Assembly: GCA_020636835.1 (NCBI GenBank)
Contig: JACJXC010000007.1
Location: forward strand, 62,001-126,000
Source: Bacteroidales bacterium
Lineage (GTDB): Bacteria > Bacteroidota > Bacteroidia > Bacteroidales > Tenuifilaceae
Reading direction: 5' to 3'
Length of the DNA stretch: 64,000 nucleotides
Shown here: positions 48,499-57,236 of the stretch, one piece after another
Layout of the letters: every line of letters begins with the position of its first letter
Position numbering within the stretch: the first letter of the stretch is position 1
Program-made: the position numbers and the translations under genes
The notes under the pieces: model-generated
The model's database searches: none
Seen by the model: the letters and a program-made list of their open reading frames with translations, nothing else
What the model was told of the DNA's origin: nothing

Positions 48499-50349
48499 AT
48501 GCATAAAATTGATAAACACCCCATTCTTGAGGTTCCCAAAGTCGAGGAGGTTACGTTCCTGTTTAACGGAACCCAAGTAAAGGGCGAGAAAGGTTTTACC
48601 ATTGCCGCAGCCTTACACCAAGCAGGTTTTCCAGTTCACAGCCACAGTATTGAGCATCGCGAGCGTAGCCTCGAGTGCGGTATAGGTAAGTGCGGTGCCT
48701 GCGAAATGCTTGTGGATGGTCAAATAAAGCGTATTTGTATAACTCCGGTTGATGGCGTTAAGGAGGTTCGCGAAATTCCTCAGGAGTACACTCCCGATGT
48801 TAAACCAGCCGACAAACAGCATAGCACCAAGGTTTACAAAACCACCGTGGCTATTATTGGTGCTGGCCCTGCAGGTTTGGCCGCACGCGAGGTTCTGCTA
48901 CATCACGGAGTTGAAAATATTGTTATTGACAATAATGCAACCATTGGCGGACAGTTCAACATGCAAACACACCAATTTTTCTTCTTCGAAAAAGAGAAGA
49001 AATTTGGAGGAATGCGAGGATTCGACATTGCCAAAACATTAGCAGGAAATAACCACGAAGGAATTTTCCTTGACAGTACTGTTTGGGATATTTTGGACGG
49101 GAAGAAAATTGCCATCAAAAATCTTAAAACAAACGAAATATACTTTGTGGAAGCCGACCATCTGGTAATAGCAACCGGAGCGGTTCCATTCATGCCAACA
49201 TTCGAAAACGACGACTTACCCGGTGTTTATACAGCTGCCGTTGTTCAGAAAATGATGAATCAGGAATTCACCCTTTTGGGCAAAAATATACTTACCGTTG
49301 GTGCCGGAAACATTGGTTACCTTACCAGCTACCAACTAATGCAAGCCGGAGCAAAAGTTAAGGCAATTATCGAGGCCATGCCACACGAAGGAGGATTTCC
49401 TGTTCAGGCAAACAGAGTTCGTCGGTTGGGAATTCCAATAATGTTAAGCAAAATTCTTATTAAAGCATTACCGAATAAAGATCATACAGGAGTTGTAGGA
49501 GCTGTTATTGCCGATGCTAAAGATTTTAAGCCAATACCAGGAACCGAACAAATTATCGAGGGTATCGATGCCATTAATATTTGTACAGGTCTGGTTTCCG
49601 ACGACCAACTTCTTATAAAAGGCAACGAAGTTTTTGGCCGTCGTTGCTATGGCGCAGGCGATGCCATTCGTATTGGTGAAGGAACAAGTGCCGTTCTTCG
49701 CGGAAAACAGGTTGCCTACGAAATTTTACAGGAAATGGGAGCCCGCTTCGACTACGACACATACCTTGCAATTAGCAAGGAGTACATCGACAGCCAGCAA
49801 CATCCTGTAAGGGTAATTGAAGAGCCTTTCCGCCCAACAAAAGAACGCAAGGAAAGTAAGCCTTTTGTTCAAATTGATTGTCTTTACGGCTTTGCATGTA
49901 ACCCGTGTACCTTTGCCTGTCCTCATGGCGCAATTACTAAAAATTCAACCAGCACCGTTCCTCAAATAGATTACAACAAGTGTATAGGCTGTATGGATTG
50001 CGTTTTTCAATGCCCAGGACTTGCAATATTTGGTTACAGCTACACCAAAGATTGGTTATTCCTTCCTATAGAATACGAAGCAACCGAAGGTGCCGAAGTT
50101 TACTTGGTCGATAATAACGGCAAGAAACTTGGCGAAGGCGTTATTGAAAAAATATTACGTAAACCAAACAAAACCAATGTTGCCCGTGTGAAAGCAAGCA
50201 ACCTTCACGGAGACGATTTGCTGAATGCCCGCGGGTTTATTGTAAAGGACTCTTACCCCAAACCACTTCAGATTAAATCCATGTTTACAAACCCGAAGAG
50301 AAAACATACGTTTGCCACTGCGACGACGTTAGTCTCGACGAAATTTTGA
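48499..50349 (+). CDS. Ferredoxin/FAD oxidoreductase, N-terminal portion (HcnAB/opine oxidase-like)
   Basis: 616 residues. Domains in order: a [2Fe-2S] ferredoxin (about 15-95, Cys 60, 65, 68 and 80), a pyridine nucleotide-disulfide oxidoreductase core (about 115-430, FAD loop 'IIGAGPAGLAA' and a second nucleotide loop 'LTVGAGNIGYL'), and a ferredoxin-like region (about 455-510) with 'CNPCTFACPHGAI' and 'CIGCMDCVFQCPG'. This resembles the alpha subunits of sarcosine, proline/hydroxyproline, opine and HCN-forming dehydrogenases. The last about 20 residues look out of frame: one added base at 50292-50294 continues into a [2Fe-2S] BFD motif in the next frame. The natural substrate is unknown, probably an amine or imino acid. 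Confidence 0.85.
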   Translation: MHKIDKHPILEVPKVEEVTFLFNGTQVKGEKGFTIAAALHQAGFPVHSHSIEHRERSLECGIGKCGACEMLVDGQIKRICITPVDGVKEVREIPQEYTPDVKPADKQHSTKVYKTTVAIIGAGPAGLAAREVLLHHGVENIVIDNNATIGGQFNMQTHQFFFFEKEKKFGGMRGFDIAKTLAGNNHEGIFLDSTVWDILDGKKIAIKNLKTNEIYFVEADHLVIATGAVPFMPTFENDDLPGVYTAAVVQKMMNQEFTLLGKNILTVGAGNIGYLTSYQLMQAGAKVKAIIEAMPHEGGFPVQANRVRRLGIPIMLSKILIKALPNKDHTGVVGAVIADAKDFKPIPGTEQIIEGIDAINICTGLVSDDQLLIKGNEVFGRRCYGAGDAIRIGEGTSAVLRGKQVAYEILQEMGARFDYDTYLAISKEYIDSQQHPVRVIEEPFRPTKERKESKPFVQIDCLYGFACNPCTFACPHGAITKNSTSTVPQIDYNKCIGCMDCVFQCPGLAIFGYSYTKDWLFLPIEYEATEGAEVYLVDNNGKKLGEGVIEKILRKPNKTNVARVKASNLHGDDLLNARGFIVKDSYPKPLQIKSMFTNPKRKHTFATATTLVSTKF

Positions 50350-51731
50350 AGACAATTGGCGACCGTAAATTCATTTCGGCTGACGAAATTAAGCATACCA
50401 CCCGTTTAGGAATGGGCGCTTGTCGTGGAAAACGTTGTATTAAGCGTTTAAAAACGACTCTCGCACCAAAGGGAATTCAAATCGTTGGCGATGCAACCCC
50501 ACGAGGGCCACTGAGTAATCAGGTATCGATGGGCGAACTTTACCCCAAGGATGTTCCCGAAACATACATCACCGGAGTAAATGGTAAAAAAGCAAGAATT
50601 GAGAAAATTCCTGTGCTAATTGCCGGAGGAGGTATGGCCGGAAGTTCACTGTTCCGCTACATGGCCGATGCCGGCTTAAAACCTGTTCTACTTAACTTTG
50701 GACGTGGGGCTAGTTGGCGTAATATTGCCGGTGGACGTACAGCATTCTCGTTACCCGAAATTGCTGAGATTGCTGAGATGAACCATAAAATTTTCCAAGA
50801 TCTTCACGCATACTCTAATATCGATTACCGTCCAATCAACTACGTAAACTTTGCCCACGACGAAAAAACGCTCAAGGCTCTTGAAGCATCCATGGCGTGG
50901 AGCGATGCATTTATGATTGAGCCCAAGGATTTCCAGAAAGAAATATCGCCTTTCATGAATCCAAAACTGTCCACCTATATAGCAGCCCAAATAACTCGTG
51001 GTTGCTGGCAAGCTACTCCCGGCAAAACAATCGATTTACTCCGTAAAATGGGTATTGCCAAAGGTGGAACTATTAAGGAGGATTGCGAATTAATTAGCAT
51101 TCATAAGAATGGTAATGGTTTTGTGGCCTTGGTTCGCGATCACGACAAGAGCTACGTTGAGTACCATGCCGATAATTTTGTAAACGCACTAGGGCCAACA
51201 GGCGAAAAGTACACCCGCCAACTTGGCATTTACACGGGCATTTACCCAGTTAAACACCAAGCATTCATTACACGCCGCTTACCCTGGATGGGCGTTAACG
51301 GCGATCCTCTAGGCATGCTTATCGATCGTCGGAACTACAAGGGCTTTGTGGCGGTTTACGGACAACAACTGGCCGAAACGGGTCAGATTATTGGCTGTGC
51401 ATCGCCAGCGGTTGATCCTCGCGAAGCTGATAAAAACCTAAAATATAACTCCCAGGATTTTATCGAAATCGCCTCCGAGGTATTCTCTGGCTGGATTCCA
51501 CAGCTAAGTTCCGTTGGTTTCCAAGCCGTTTGGGCAGGCTACTACGTTGAACCACGAATGTTTATCGACACCAAGCACGGTCTATTCACAGGACTTCGTG
51601 GACAAGGATTTATGCTGAGCATGGGATTAGCCAAAATGTACGTTGACGAGCTCACCGGCAAACCTGTTCCTGAATACTTTAAACGCCTAAGCCTTGAGGG
51701 CGACGGATTACCAGAGAAAGCATTTAAGTAG
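50346..51731 (+). CDS. FAD-dependent oxidoreductase (BFD + DAO), C-terminal portion
   Basis: 461 residues as an open frame. It begins inside a bacterioferritin-associated-ferredoxin-like [2Fe-2S] domain: the second Cys pair is at 26 and 31 ('GMGACRGKRC'), while the first pair (CHC) is encoded upstream in the same frame. A DAO-type FAD domain follows ('VLIAGGGMAGSSLFRYMADAG', then the terminal 'GLFTGLRGQGFMLSMGLAKMYVDEL'). The nominal start is TTG, which is weak; the true protein probably begins at 48499 through a repaired frame. It is like the beta subunit of opine or proline dehydrogenase complexes. Confidence 0.8.
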   Translation: MKTIGDRKFISADEIKHTTRLGMGACRGKRCIKRLKTTLAPKGIQIVGDATPRGPLSNQVSMGELYPKDVPETYITGVNGKKARIEKIPVLIAGGGMAGSSLFRYMADAGLKPVLLNFGRGASWRNIAGGRTAFSLPEIAEIAEMNHKIFQDLHAYSNIDYRPINYVNFAHDEKTLKALEASMAWSDAFMIEPKDFQKEISPFMNPKLSTYIAAQITRGCWQATPGKTIDLLRKMGIAKGGTIKEDCELISIHKNGNGFVALVRDHDKSYVEYHADNFVNALGPTGEKYTRQLGIYTGIYPVKHQAFITRRLPWMGVNGDPLGMLIDRRNYKGFVAVYGQQLAETGQIIGCASPAVDPREADKNLKYNSQDFIEIASEVFSGWIPQLSSVGFQAVWAGYYVEPRMFIDTKHGLFTGLRGQGFMLSMGLAKMYVDELTGKPVPEYFKRLSLEGDGLPEKAFK

Positions 51732-51750
51732 AATCTTTAAACGCAATAAC

Positions 51751-51786
51751 AAAAAGACGCCAGGTATTTTCTTGGCGTCTTTTTTT
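51751..51786 (+). terminator. Rho-independent terminator after the oxidoreductase
   Basis: AAAAAGACGCCA (51751-51762) pairs perfectly with TGGCGTCTTTTT (51773-51784) around a 10-base loop; the T-run continues to 51786. Confidence 0.9.
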
Positions 51787-51827
51787 GAAAAAAAATATTA
51801 GTAGTAGTTTTTTATTATACTATTTTA

Positions 51828-51835
51828 TACATTTG
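51828..51835 (+). promoter_or_regulatory. -7 promoter element before the TrmB-type regulator
   Basis: TACATTTG matches TAnnTTTG exactly and is 22 bases before the ATG. No clear TTG is found at the -33 distance. Confidence 0.45.
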
Positions 51836-51857
51836 CATTGTACCTAGTTTATCACTT

Positions 51858-52691
51858 ATGGTTAAAAACACAGAAATATTAATAGAAATAGGTTTTAATA
51901 AGCTCGAAGCGGATGTTTACGTTCACCTTCTAACCCATCCCCCATCAACTGCCTATAAAATTGGTAAACAAATTAACAAGCCTACAGCCAATGTTTACAA
52001 AGCAATTGAATCGTTGGCTAAAAAGGGGGCTGTTATTATTGAAGATAACAAGAACAAGCTCTGCAAGGCAGTTAATCCAGATGAGTTTTTTAGTCACTAC
52101 GAAAAGTCTATTCTCGACAAGACCAATACTGCAAAGGACCTACTCAATGGTCTTGAGACTGAAACAGAGGAGCAGACCAGTTACGCTATTGATTCCGTTC
52201 CCTTGGTGTTTGAACGGTTTCGATCGATGATGAGCAGATGCAAATCCATTGCGGTGATCGATGCTTTTCCAAAAGCACTAGCAGAAGTTAGTGCGTGTAT
52301 TGAGGAGGCGGCCCAAAGAGGTGTAGATATCCAAGTTGAAGCATATCACCCGGTAGAAATTAAAGGAGCAAATGTTATTTGCACTACCGTTGGCGACCAA
52401 GCCATAAGCCATTGGCAAAGCCAACAACTAAACCTGGTAATAGATGGCGAGGAGTACCTAATTGCCCTTATGGATAACGAACTTAAAAAAGTAAAACAGG
52501 CGGTTTGGAGCAATAGTACATACATATCGTGCATTTTACATGCAGGAATGCTAAAGGAGCAAACCGTACTTAAAATTATGAAGGAAATCGACAATCCTGA
52601 ATTTGAGAACGTAACCAAACAAATACTCGATAGTCAGAAATTCTTTTTCAACACCGATGTTCCGGGCTTTAATAAACTCCAAAAATTATAA
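51858..52691 (+). CDS. TrmB-family transcriptional regulator
   Basis: 277 residues. An N-terminal winged helix (about 5-75, 'IGFNKLEADVYVHLL', 'AYKIGKQINKPTANVYKAIESLAKKGAV') is of the TrmB type, and the C-terminal part (about 105-245) has the PLD-like/effector-binding TrmB pattern ('VFERFRSMMSRCKSIAVIDAF', 'EEYLIALMDNELKKVKQAVWSNS'). TrmB regulators are best known from archaea but occur in Bacteroidota. It lies directly downstream of the ferredoxin/FAD oxidoreductase behind a terminator and its own -7 box, so it may control that gene (inference). The CPBP gene follows by 3 bases, probably in the same transcript. Confidence 0.85.
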   Translation: MVKNTEILIEIGFNKLEADVYVHLLTHPPSTAYKIGKQINKPTANVYKAIESLAKKGAVIIEDNKNKLCKAVNPDEFFSHYEKSILDKTNTAKDLLNGLETETEEQTSYAIDSVPLVFERFRSMMSRCKSIAVIDAFPKALAEVSACIEEAAQRGVDIQVEAYHPVEIKGANVICTTVGDQAISHWQSQQLNLVIDGEEYLIALMDNELKKVKQAVWSNSTYISCILHAGMLKEQTVLKIMKEIDNPEFENVTKQILDSQKFFFNTDVPGFNKLQKL

Positions 52692-52694
52692 ACT

Positions 52695-53444
52695 ATGCAT
52701 AAAATCATTGAGTATCTACAAAAGAATCCTTGGCGCACAATAATAGGCGCGTTAGCAATCGGATTGATCGTAAGATTTGCTAGTAGCTCTCTGGCCAAAA
52801 TCTCAATAGGAGCAATCAAAACGCACTGGAGTTTAAGTTTCTACACCGAGAATACTGTGTACAAACTATTCATGCTCATATTTTCAGTTGTAGTTATACT
52901 TATTGTAAACAAAGGGAATTTAAAGGGATACGGCTTTAATAAGGCTACAAATATCCGATACCCAACATTTGCCCTAAAAGTTGCCGGCATCGCTTTGGTA
53001 TCAATGATCTTTGGGGGTATCCTGTTTATGGGAATCCTGAACAACCTATTCCCCACCGGAAACTCAACCACATTTCCCGAACACAAATCGATACTAGAAA
53101 TGATCCTTACAGTATGGATTTGGTCCAGCCTTTGCGAAGAAGTTTTGGTGCGGGGCTTATTTCAGAGTTTTATGCAACAATGGAAACACCTAAAGTTTTT
53201 AAAGCTAAGCCTTCCGGTAATACTTTCGGGATTGGCATTTGGGGCAATGCATCTATCACTTATTAAAGCCGGCATGGGGTCATGGTTTGTGGCATTCGTA
53301 GTATTCAACACAACTATAATTGGATTGATGGCTGCTTACTATCGCGAAAAGACTGACAGTTTAATTCCTGCATTCTGGGTACATTTCATTGCAAATGTTA
53401 TAGGTTCACTACCGCTAATTGTTAAGATAATATTATTGCAATAA
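52695..53444 (+). CDS. CPBP-family intramembrane metalloprotease (CAAX-like)
   Basis: 249 residues with about six to seven transmembrane helices. Motif 1 'CEEVLVRGLFQSF' (EExxxR, about 147-153) and motif 2 'FGAMHLSL' (FxxxH) are both intact, with a third His in 'WVHFIANVIGS'. Family members are Rce1-like proteases linked to bacteriocin immunity or membrane protein processing. It is linked in 3 bases to the TrmB regulator. Confidence 0.88.
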   Translation: MHKIIEYLQKNPWRTIIGALAIGLIVRFASSSLAKISIGAIKTHWSLSFYTENTVYKLFMLIFSVVVILIVNKGNLKGYGFNKATNIRYPTFALKVAGIALVSMIFGGILFMGILNNLFPTGNSTTFPEHKSILEMILTVWIWSSLCEEVLVRGLFQSFMQQWKHLKFLKLSLPVILSGLAFGAMHLSLIKAGMGSWFVAFVVFNTTIIGLMAAYYREKTDSLIPAFWVHFIANVIGSLPLIVKIILLQ

Positions 53445-53467
53445 CCATCTAATTAAACAACAAAGCA

Positions 53468-54793
53468 ATGAAAACAACACTAAATAAAGAAATTGCACGC
53501 CTCTTAACATTTGTAACTCTTATTGCCACTGTAAACTCGGCAAGAGCACAAAGCGCAAAGGAGATTGAACAATCAAAAATCTACTTTAACCAGCTCGATT
53601 CAATCTGTAAGCACGACAATGGTAAAATTTGGGGAGTAAGCCTGTGTGGACCAACGATGCTTGTGATCCCAAACAGCAGAATTATCATTGCAAACCAAAA
53701 AGATAACAGCAATACGCTCAAAGAAAAAGACGGGGCGTTCATTGGTAAACTACCCGAGAATATAAATATTTCCAACACATCCTTTAGCTGGAATGGCAGT
53801 AATTGGACAATGGTTTCGTGGGATGCAATTCCTGAAAACGACCAGTACTCACGAAACAAACTACTTGTTCACGAGAGTTGGCACAGGGTGCAAAATGAAA
53901 TAGGGATTCCATCGGTGATATCATCGAACGCCCATCTCGACAACCTACAAGGATCAATACTGCTCAAACTTGAATATATCATTCTTAAGCACGCATATGT
54001 TGCAACCGAAAAATCGGACAAAATAACCTCACTAAACGATGCGCTAACGGTACGACAATACAGGCAATTGATTTTCCGGGATAACAACGAGAATAAGTTT
54101 GAGCGACACGAAGGAATGGCCGAATACACTGGTTTCAAACTATGCGGTTTAAGTAACGAGATATTAAGGAAAGTAATGGTAAAACAACTAAACGCAACCA
54201 CTAATAAAGAGGGCTTCACCAACACATTTGCATACATATCGGGACCTGCCTACGGCTTCCTATTCGATGACCTCACAAACGATTGGCTCCCTAAAATTAA
54301 AGCAGGCAAAAGTCTTCCCGATATTGGTATTTCCATTACTAAAAATCAATTGCCTGTCGACACTGCAATCCTTAGCGCATCGGTAAAGAAAATTATTGAT
54401 AAGTACAATGCCGAACAATTGGTTAAAAGCGAGACTGAAAAATTCGAATTACAGAATAAAGTGATTGAAGTGTACAGGAGTAAATTCTTAAAAGGCAATC
54501 AACTAATAATCCCAAATAACAATGTAAATTTTAGCTACAATCCGCAGGAACCTCTGGTTCCGATAGATGACATTGGTGTGGTTTACAGAACTATGCGATT
54601 AGTTGGAGACTGGGGAATACTGGAAATTACAAACGGAATTTTACGAACAAACGATTGGAAAGCATTTATTGTCGAGGCACCAAAATTGAATAAAACGGGA
54701 AAAATCGTAGAGTCATCCTACAAAATAGACCTGAAAAGTGGCTGGAGCATTGTTAAAATAAAGGAAGGAAAGTTCACCCTCCAAAATAACTAA
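53468..54793 (+). CDS. Secreted HExxH putative zinc metallopeptidase
   Basis: 441 residues with signal peptide to about 27 ('TVNSARAQSAKEIEQ'). A zinc-binding HESWH (residues 135-139, 'LLVHESWHRVQNEIG') is followed about 75 residues later by 'RHEGMAEYTGFKL', whose Glu fits the third ligand of a gluzincin (EGxAEY-like). The rest has no domain I can name. It follows the CPBP gene by 23 bases. Assignment as a peptidase rests on the motif pair only; substrates unknown. Confidence 0.65.
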   Translation: MKTTLNKEIARLLTFVTLIATVNSARAQSAKEIEQSKIYFNQLDSICKHDNGKIWGVSLCGPTMLVIPNSRIIIANQKDNSNTLKEKDGAFIGKLPENINISNTSFSWNGSNWTMVSWDAIPENDQYSRNKLLVHESWHRVQNEIGIPSVISSNAHLDNLQGSILLKLEYIILKHAYVATEKSDKITSLNDALTVRQYRQLIFRDNNENKFERHEGMAEYTGFKLCGLSNEILRKVMVKQLNATTNKEGFTNTFAYISGPAYGFLFDDLTNDWLPKIKAGKSLPDIGISITKNQLPVDTAILSASVKKIIDKYNAEQLVKSETEKFELQNKVIEVYRSKFLKGNQLIIPNNNVNFSYNPQEPLVPIDDIGVVYRTMRLVGDWGILEITNGILRTNDWKAFIVEAPKLNKTGKIVESSYKIDLKSGWSIVKIKEGKFTLQNN

Positions 54794-54912
54794 GTACAAA
54801 TTACACTAATTTAAACCCTAGTGGCAAAATCTTAAAAGATCCATAACAAGCAGTTAAAGTTAAGTTGATATGAGCTTTGTAAATTCGCATATCTAACTTA
54901 AAAAATTGCGCT

Positions 54913-55146
54913 ATGGCTCTATTTAGTTTTAACGAAAATTCATTAAGCAGATTAATTTGCAATGCTTGCCACAAACTTGAGGTATCTGATGGTACTCAAT
55001 TTTACCAAGTGCCATTAAACATGTTTGTCCCTAAAACGAAAAAATCCTTTATCGCAAAATCGGCGGATAGCAAAAACGATGTGGTTTTAAATTATCAAAA
55101 TATAAAAAAAGTGATAATTGACTACAGCGTTGAGTATAGCCTTTAA
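54913..55146 (+). CDS. Small protein of unknown function
   Basis: 77 residues, soluble, with a CxxC-like 'CNAC' at about 17-20. I recognise no family. It lies alone between the HExxH gene and the DUF3667 gene in a 400-base interval with Bacteroidota-style spacing, and codon use is not unusual, so it is probably real but small. Confidence 0.5.
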   Translation: MALFSFNENSLSRLICNACHKLEVSDGTQFYQVPLNMFVPKTKKSFIAKSADSKNDVVLNYQNIKKVIIDYSVEYSL

Positions 55147-55191
55147 GCATAAATATTGGGCATATGTAATAGTTTAGATGCTATAAATGTA

Positions 55192-55199
55192 TATTTTTG
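55192..55199 (+). promoter_or_regulatory. -7 promoter element for the DUF3667 gene
   Basis: TATTTTTG matches TAnnTTTG exactly, 18 bases before the ATG at 55218. It overlaps the upstream TTG at 55197, which argues against that codon as a start. Confidence 0.45.
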
Positions 55200-55217
55200 T
55201 GTTCCAAAAAACACAAA

Positions 55218-56441
55218 ATGCCCCGCAAACCTCAAAAATCGGAAATTTGCTTAAACTGCAATTTTCCTCTCAGACCCGAAGATAACTTCTGCCCTAATTG
55301 CGGACAGGAAAATAACGTTAGAAACGTTCCGGCTCGTTATCTTATTGTTGAGCTATTCGAAGGATTCTACAGCTTCGACACAAAGCTCTGGAATACCATA
55401 AAAGCATCGATTCTAAAGCCCGGAAAAATAACACTCGACTACCTAGAGGGGAAAAGAGCGCGTTACGTTCCACCACTAAAATTCTATCTTTTCATCAGTT
55501 TTATATTCTTCCTACTTCTAGGGAAGTTAAGCGACAATGCCATTGACTCAAGCAATATTAATGGAGCTATATTATCCGATGATGATATTGGCACAATGAA
55601 TATATCTCTAAACGAACTTTTAGGTAATCAAAAAAAATATTACAGCAAGGATACTAATGATGTTAGTTCCATTGATTTTGAGTTTAAGTCAAAGGATAGC
55701 CTATTGCTTACAATAAAAAACTTACAAAACGCTCACGATTCTGTCCTCAACAAACTTTTATTATCAGAGGATATCGACACCAATAGCATTACAAGGGAAA
55801 ACCTAAGAAACGCTCTAGCATATATTCCACTAGATAATGCAGCCCTAGACTCCATTAAACCAAAGTTTGGAATATTCGGAAAGGTAAGCTTCGACACAAA
55901 AGAAGAGTACTATAAGTTTAAAACTGACATTCAAAACTATAACAAAGAACAGATAGATTCAGTGCTGTTATCTAAAGGGGAGGATCCAACCTGGTTTAAC
56001 AGGCAAATGCTAAAGAAAATGGGCGTTTACGATTTTAAAAGTAAGGATAGCATTAAGCAAATAACACAGGCCATACTTAAAAGCATATCGTTAACCATGT
56101 TTATAATGATGCCACTAACGGCTATTCTGCTCCTTCTAATTTTCTACAGGAGAAAATACTACTACGAGCATCTGATTTTTACCATTCACATACACACCAT
56201 ATTCTTCATCATCTTCAGTTTAATACTTACAATCCAGATTTACATAAGCGAATCGTTTGGAGGAAAACTCTGGGGATGGTCGTTCCTGCTGTGTATGATT
56301 TATCTGGTTATCTCACTTAGGAACAACTACAAACAATCGTGGGGAAAAACAATTGCAAAGTTTATTTTGATGTCGATTCCATACGGTATCGCCGCATTTA
56401 TACTAACGTTATTTGCTGTGGTTTACGGTTTTCTGGCATAA
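55218..56441 (+). CDS. DUF3667 membrane protein with zinc ribbon
   Basis: About 407 residues. The N-terminal zinc ribbon is CLNC-x10-CPNC ('EICLNCNFPLRPEDNFCPNCGQEN'-like, about 10-33), followed by the family's 'LRYVPPLKFYLFISFIFFLL' membrane start and four further helices near the C-terminus. A long polar loop (about 115-280) separates the helices. This is the Bacteroidota DUF3667 family, function unknown. I start at the ATG at 55218, not the upstream TTG. Confidence 0.85.
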   Translation: MPRKPQKSEICLNCNFPLRPEDNFCPNCGQENNVRNVPARYLIVELFEGFYSFDTKLWNTIKASILKPGKITLDYLEGKRARYVPPLKFYLFISFIFFLLLGKLSDNAIDSSNINGAILSDDDIGTMNISLNELLGNQKKYYSKDTNDVSSIDFEFKSKDSLLLTIKNLQNAHDSVLNKLLLSEDIDTNSITRENLRNALAYIPLDNAALDSIKPKFGIFGKVSFDTKEEYYKFKTDIQNYNKEQIDSVLLSKGEDPTWFNRQMLKKMGVYDFKSKDSIKQITQAILKSISLTMFIMMPLTAILLLLIFYRRKYYYEHLIFTIHIHTIFFIIFSLILTIQIYISESFGGKLWGWSFLLCMIYLVISLRNNYKQSWGKTIAKFILMSIPYGIAAFILTLFAVVYGFLA

Positions 56442-56449
56442 AAAACGAA

Positions 56450-56480
56450 TTGCATCCAATTAAACATTTACATATATTTA
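56450..56480 (+). promoter_or_regulatory. Possible promoter for the OsmC gene
   Basis: TTG (56450-56452), 20 bases, then TATATTTA (56473-56480), one mismatch from TAnnTTTG. It is 24 bases before the ATG. Confidence 0.35.
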
Positions 56481-56503
56481 CTGTTTAATGTAAAAAAGTT
56501 GAT

Positions 56504-56926
56504 ATGGATAAAGTACAAATATTTGCCGATTGGCAAGAAGGTATGGCCTTTGAAGCCGAGGTAAACGGTCATAAACTTATGCTCGATGCCAGCGAAAATG
56601 TTGGTGGCACAAACAAAGGGCCAACACCAAAACCTTTGATGTTAGTTGCATTAGCCGGTTGTACTGGTATGGATGTAATCTCAATCCTTAAGAAGATGAA
56701 GGTTGATGTAAAAAAATTCCGCGTTTGGGTGGAAGCTGAGCAAACCGAGGATCATCCGAAGCATTACACAGCCATGAAGGTAATTTACGAATTCTGGGGA
56801 AAAAATCTGCCACTTGAAAGTATCAATAAAGCCGTTAGCCTTTCAGAGGAGAAGTACTGCGGAGTGAGTGCAGCCTACCGTAAAGGTATGACCATAACCC
56901 ACGAAGTTCGCATTAATGAAGAATAA
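56504..56926 (+). CDS. OsmC-family protein
   Basis: 140 residues of the OsmC/Ohr fold. 'ASENVGGTNKGPTPKPLMLVALAGCTGMDVISILKKMK' holds the first conserved Cys, and 'SLSEEKYCGVSAAYRKG' the second. Members reduce organic hydroperoxides through a Cys pair, though many OsmC-like proteins have other thiol roles. It is followed after 65 bases by a DUF1858 gene. Confidence 0.9.
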   Translation: MDKVQIFADWQEGMAFEAEVNGHKLMLDASENVGGTNKGPTPKPLMLVALAGCTGMDVISILKKMKVDVKKFRVWVEAEQTEDHPKHYTAMKVIYEFWGKNLPLESINKAVSLSEEKYCGVSAAYRKGMTITHEVRINEE

Positions 56927-56991
56927 CAATGAAGGATGGAATTTTTAATATTTCTTCCATCCTCCATCTTCAAACTTCCAACTTCAAATCT

Positions 56992-57204
56992 ATGCTTCCA
57001 ATAACAAAAGACATTCAAATAGAGGATTTAATAGTGCAATTGCCCCAGTCAGTCTCTTATTTGAGAGAAAAAGGAATTGTATGTGTGGTTTGCGGCGAAC
57101 CTGTATGGGGCAGTTTGAACGATTTGGCAACCCAAAAAGAATTATCGGACGATAGCGTAGAGTTAATTATCAGAGAACTCAACGAAATGTTACTGAAAAA
57201 ATAA
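56992..57204 (+). CDS. DUF1858 small domain protein
   Basis: 70 residues. 'ITKDIQIEDLIVQLPQSVSYLREKGIVCVVCGEPVWGSL' is the DUF1858 domain pattern (opening with an 'x-D-M/I-x-I-x-x-x-L/V' strand, and a CVxCG), known from redox and hybrid-cluster-like proteins. The longer open frame starts at 56929, but that segment looks like untranslated leader and the ATG at 56992 fits the family start. It probably shares a transcript with osmC. Confidence 0.75.
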   Translation: MLPITKDIQIEDLIVQLPQSVSYLREKGIVCVVCGEPVWGSLNDLATQKELSDDSVELIIRELNEMLLKK

Positions 57205-57212
57205 GCATACAA

Positions 57213-57236
57213 CTATTTGATTTTTATAACAAATAG
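57213..57236. repeat. 7-bp inverted repeat overlapping the asnA promoter
   Basis: CTATTTG (57213-57219) and CAAATAG (57230-57236) flank 10 bases. The left arm covers the -33 TTG, so it could be an operator, or a weak terminator for the osmC/DUF1858 unit. Confidence 0.35.

Larger units (their letters stand above)
48499..51731 (+). other. Probable single oxidoreductase gene split by a one-base loss
   Basis: If one base is restored in the C-run at 50292-50294, the two frames join as one protein of about 1,077 residues: [2Fe-2S] ferredoxin, FAD/NAD domain, 4Fe-4S region, BFD-type [2Fe-2S] domain and DAO-type FAD domain. The junction then reads 'FTNPEEKTYVCHCDDVSLDE', a typical BFD N-terminus. 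As given, the BFD Cys-x-Cys (50313-50321) is in the second frame but upstream of any start codon. Confidence 0.7.

Noticed and set aside
50346..50360. TTG at 50346 as the genuine start of a separate oxidoreductase gene.
   Set aside because: The start lies inside a [2Fe-2S] domain and the first Cys pair is encoded upstream in the same frame.
56934..56962. 8-bp hairpin between osmC and DUF1858 genes (GGATGGAA/TTCCATCC).
   Set aside because: Short stem, 13-base loop and no T-run, in a region of simple TTC/CCA repeats; too weak to annotate as a terminator.
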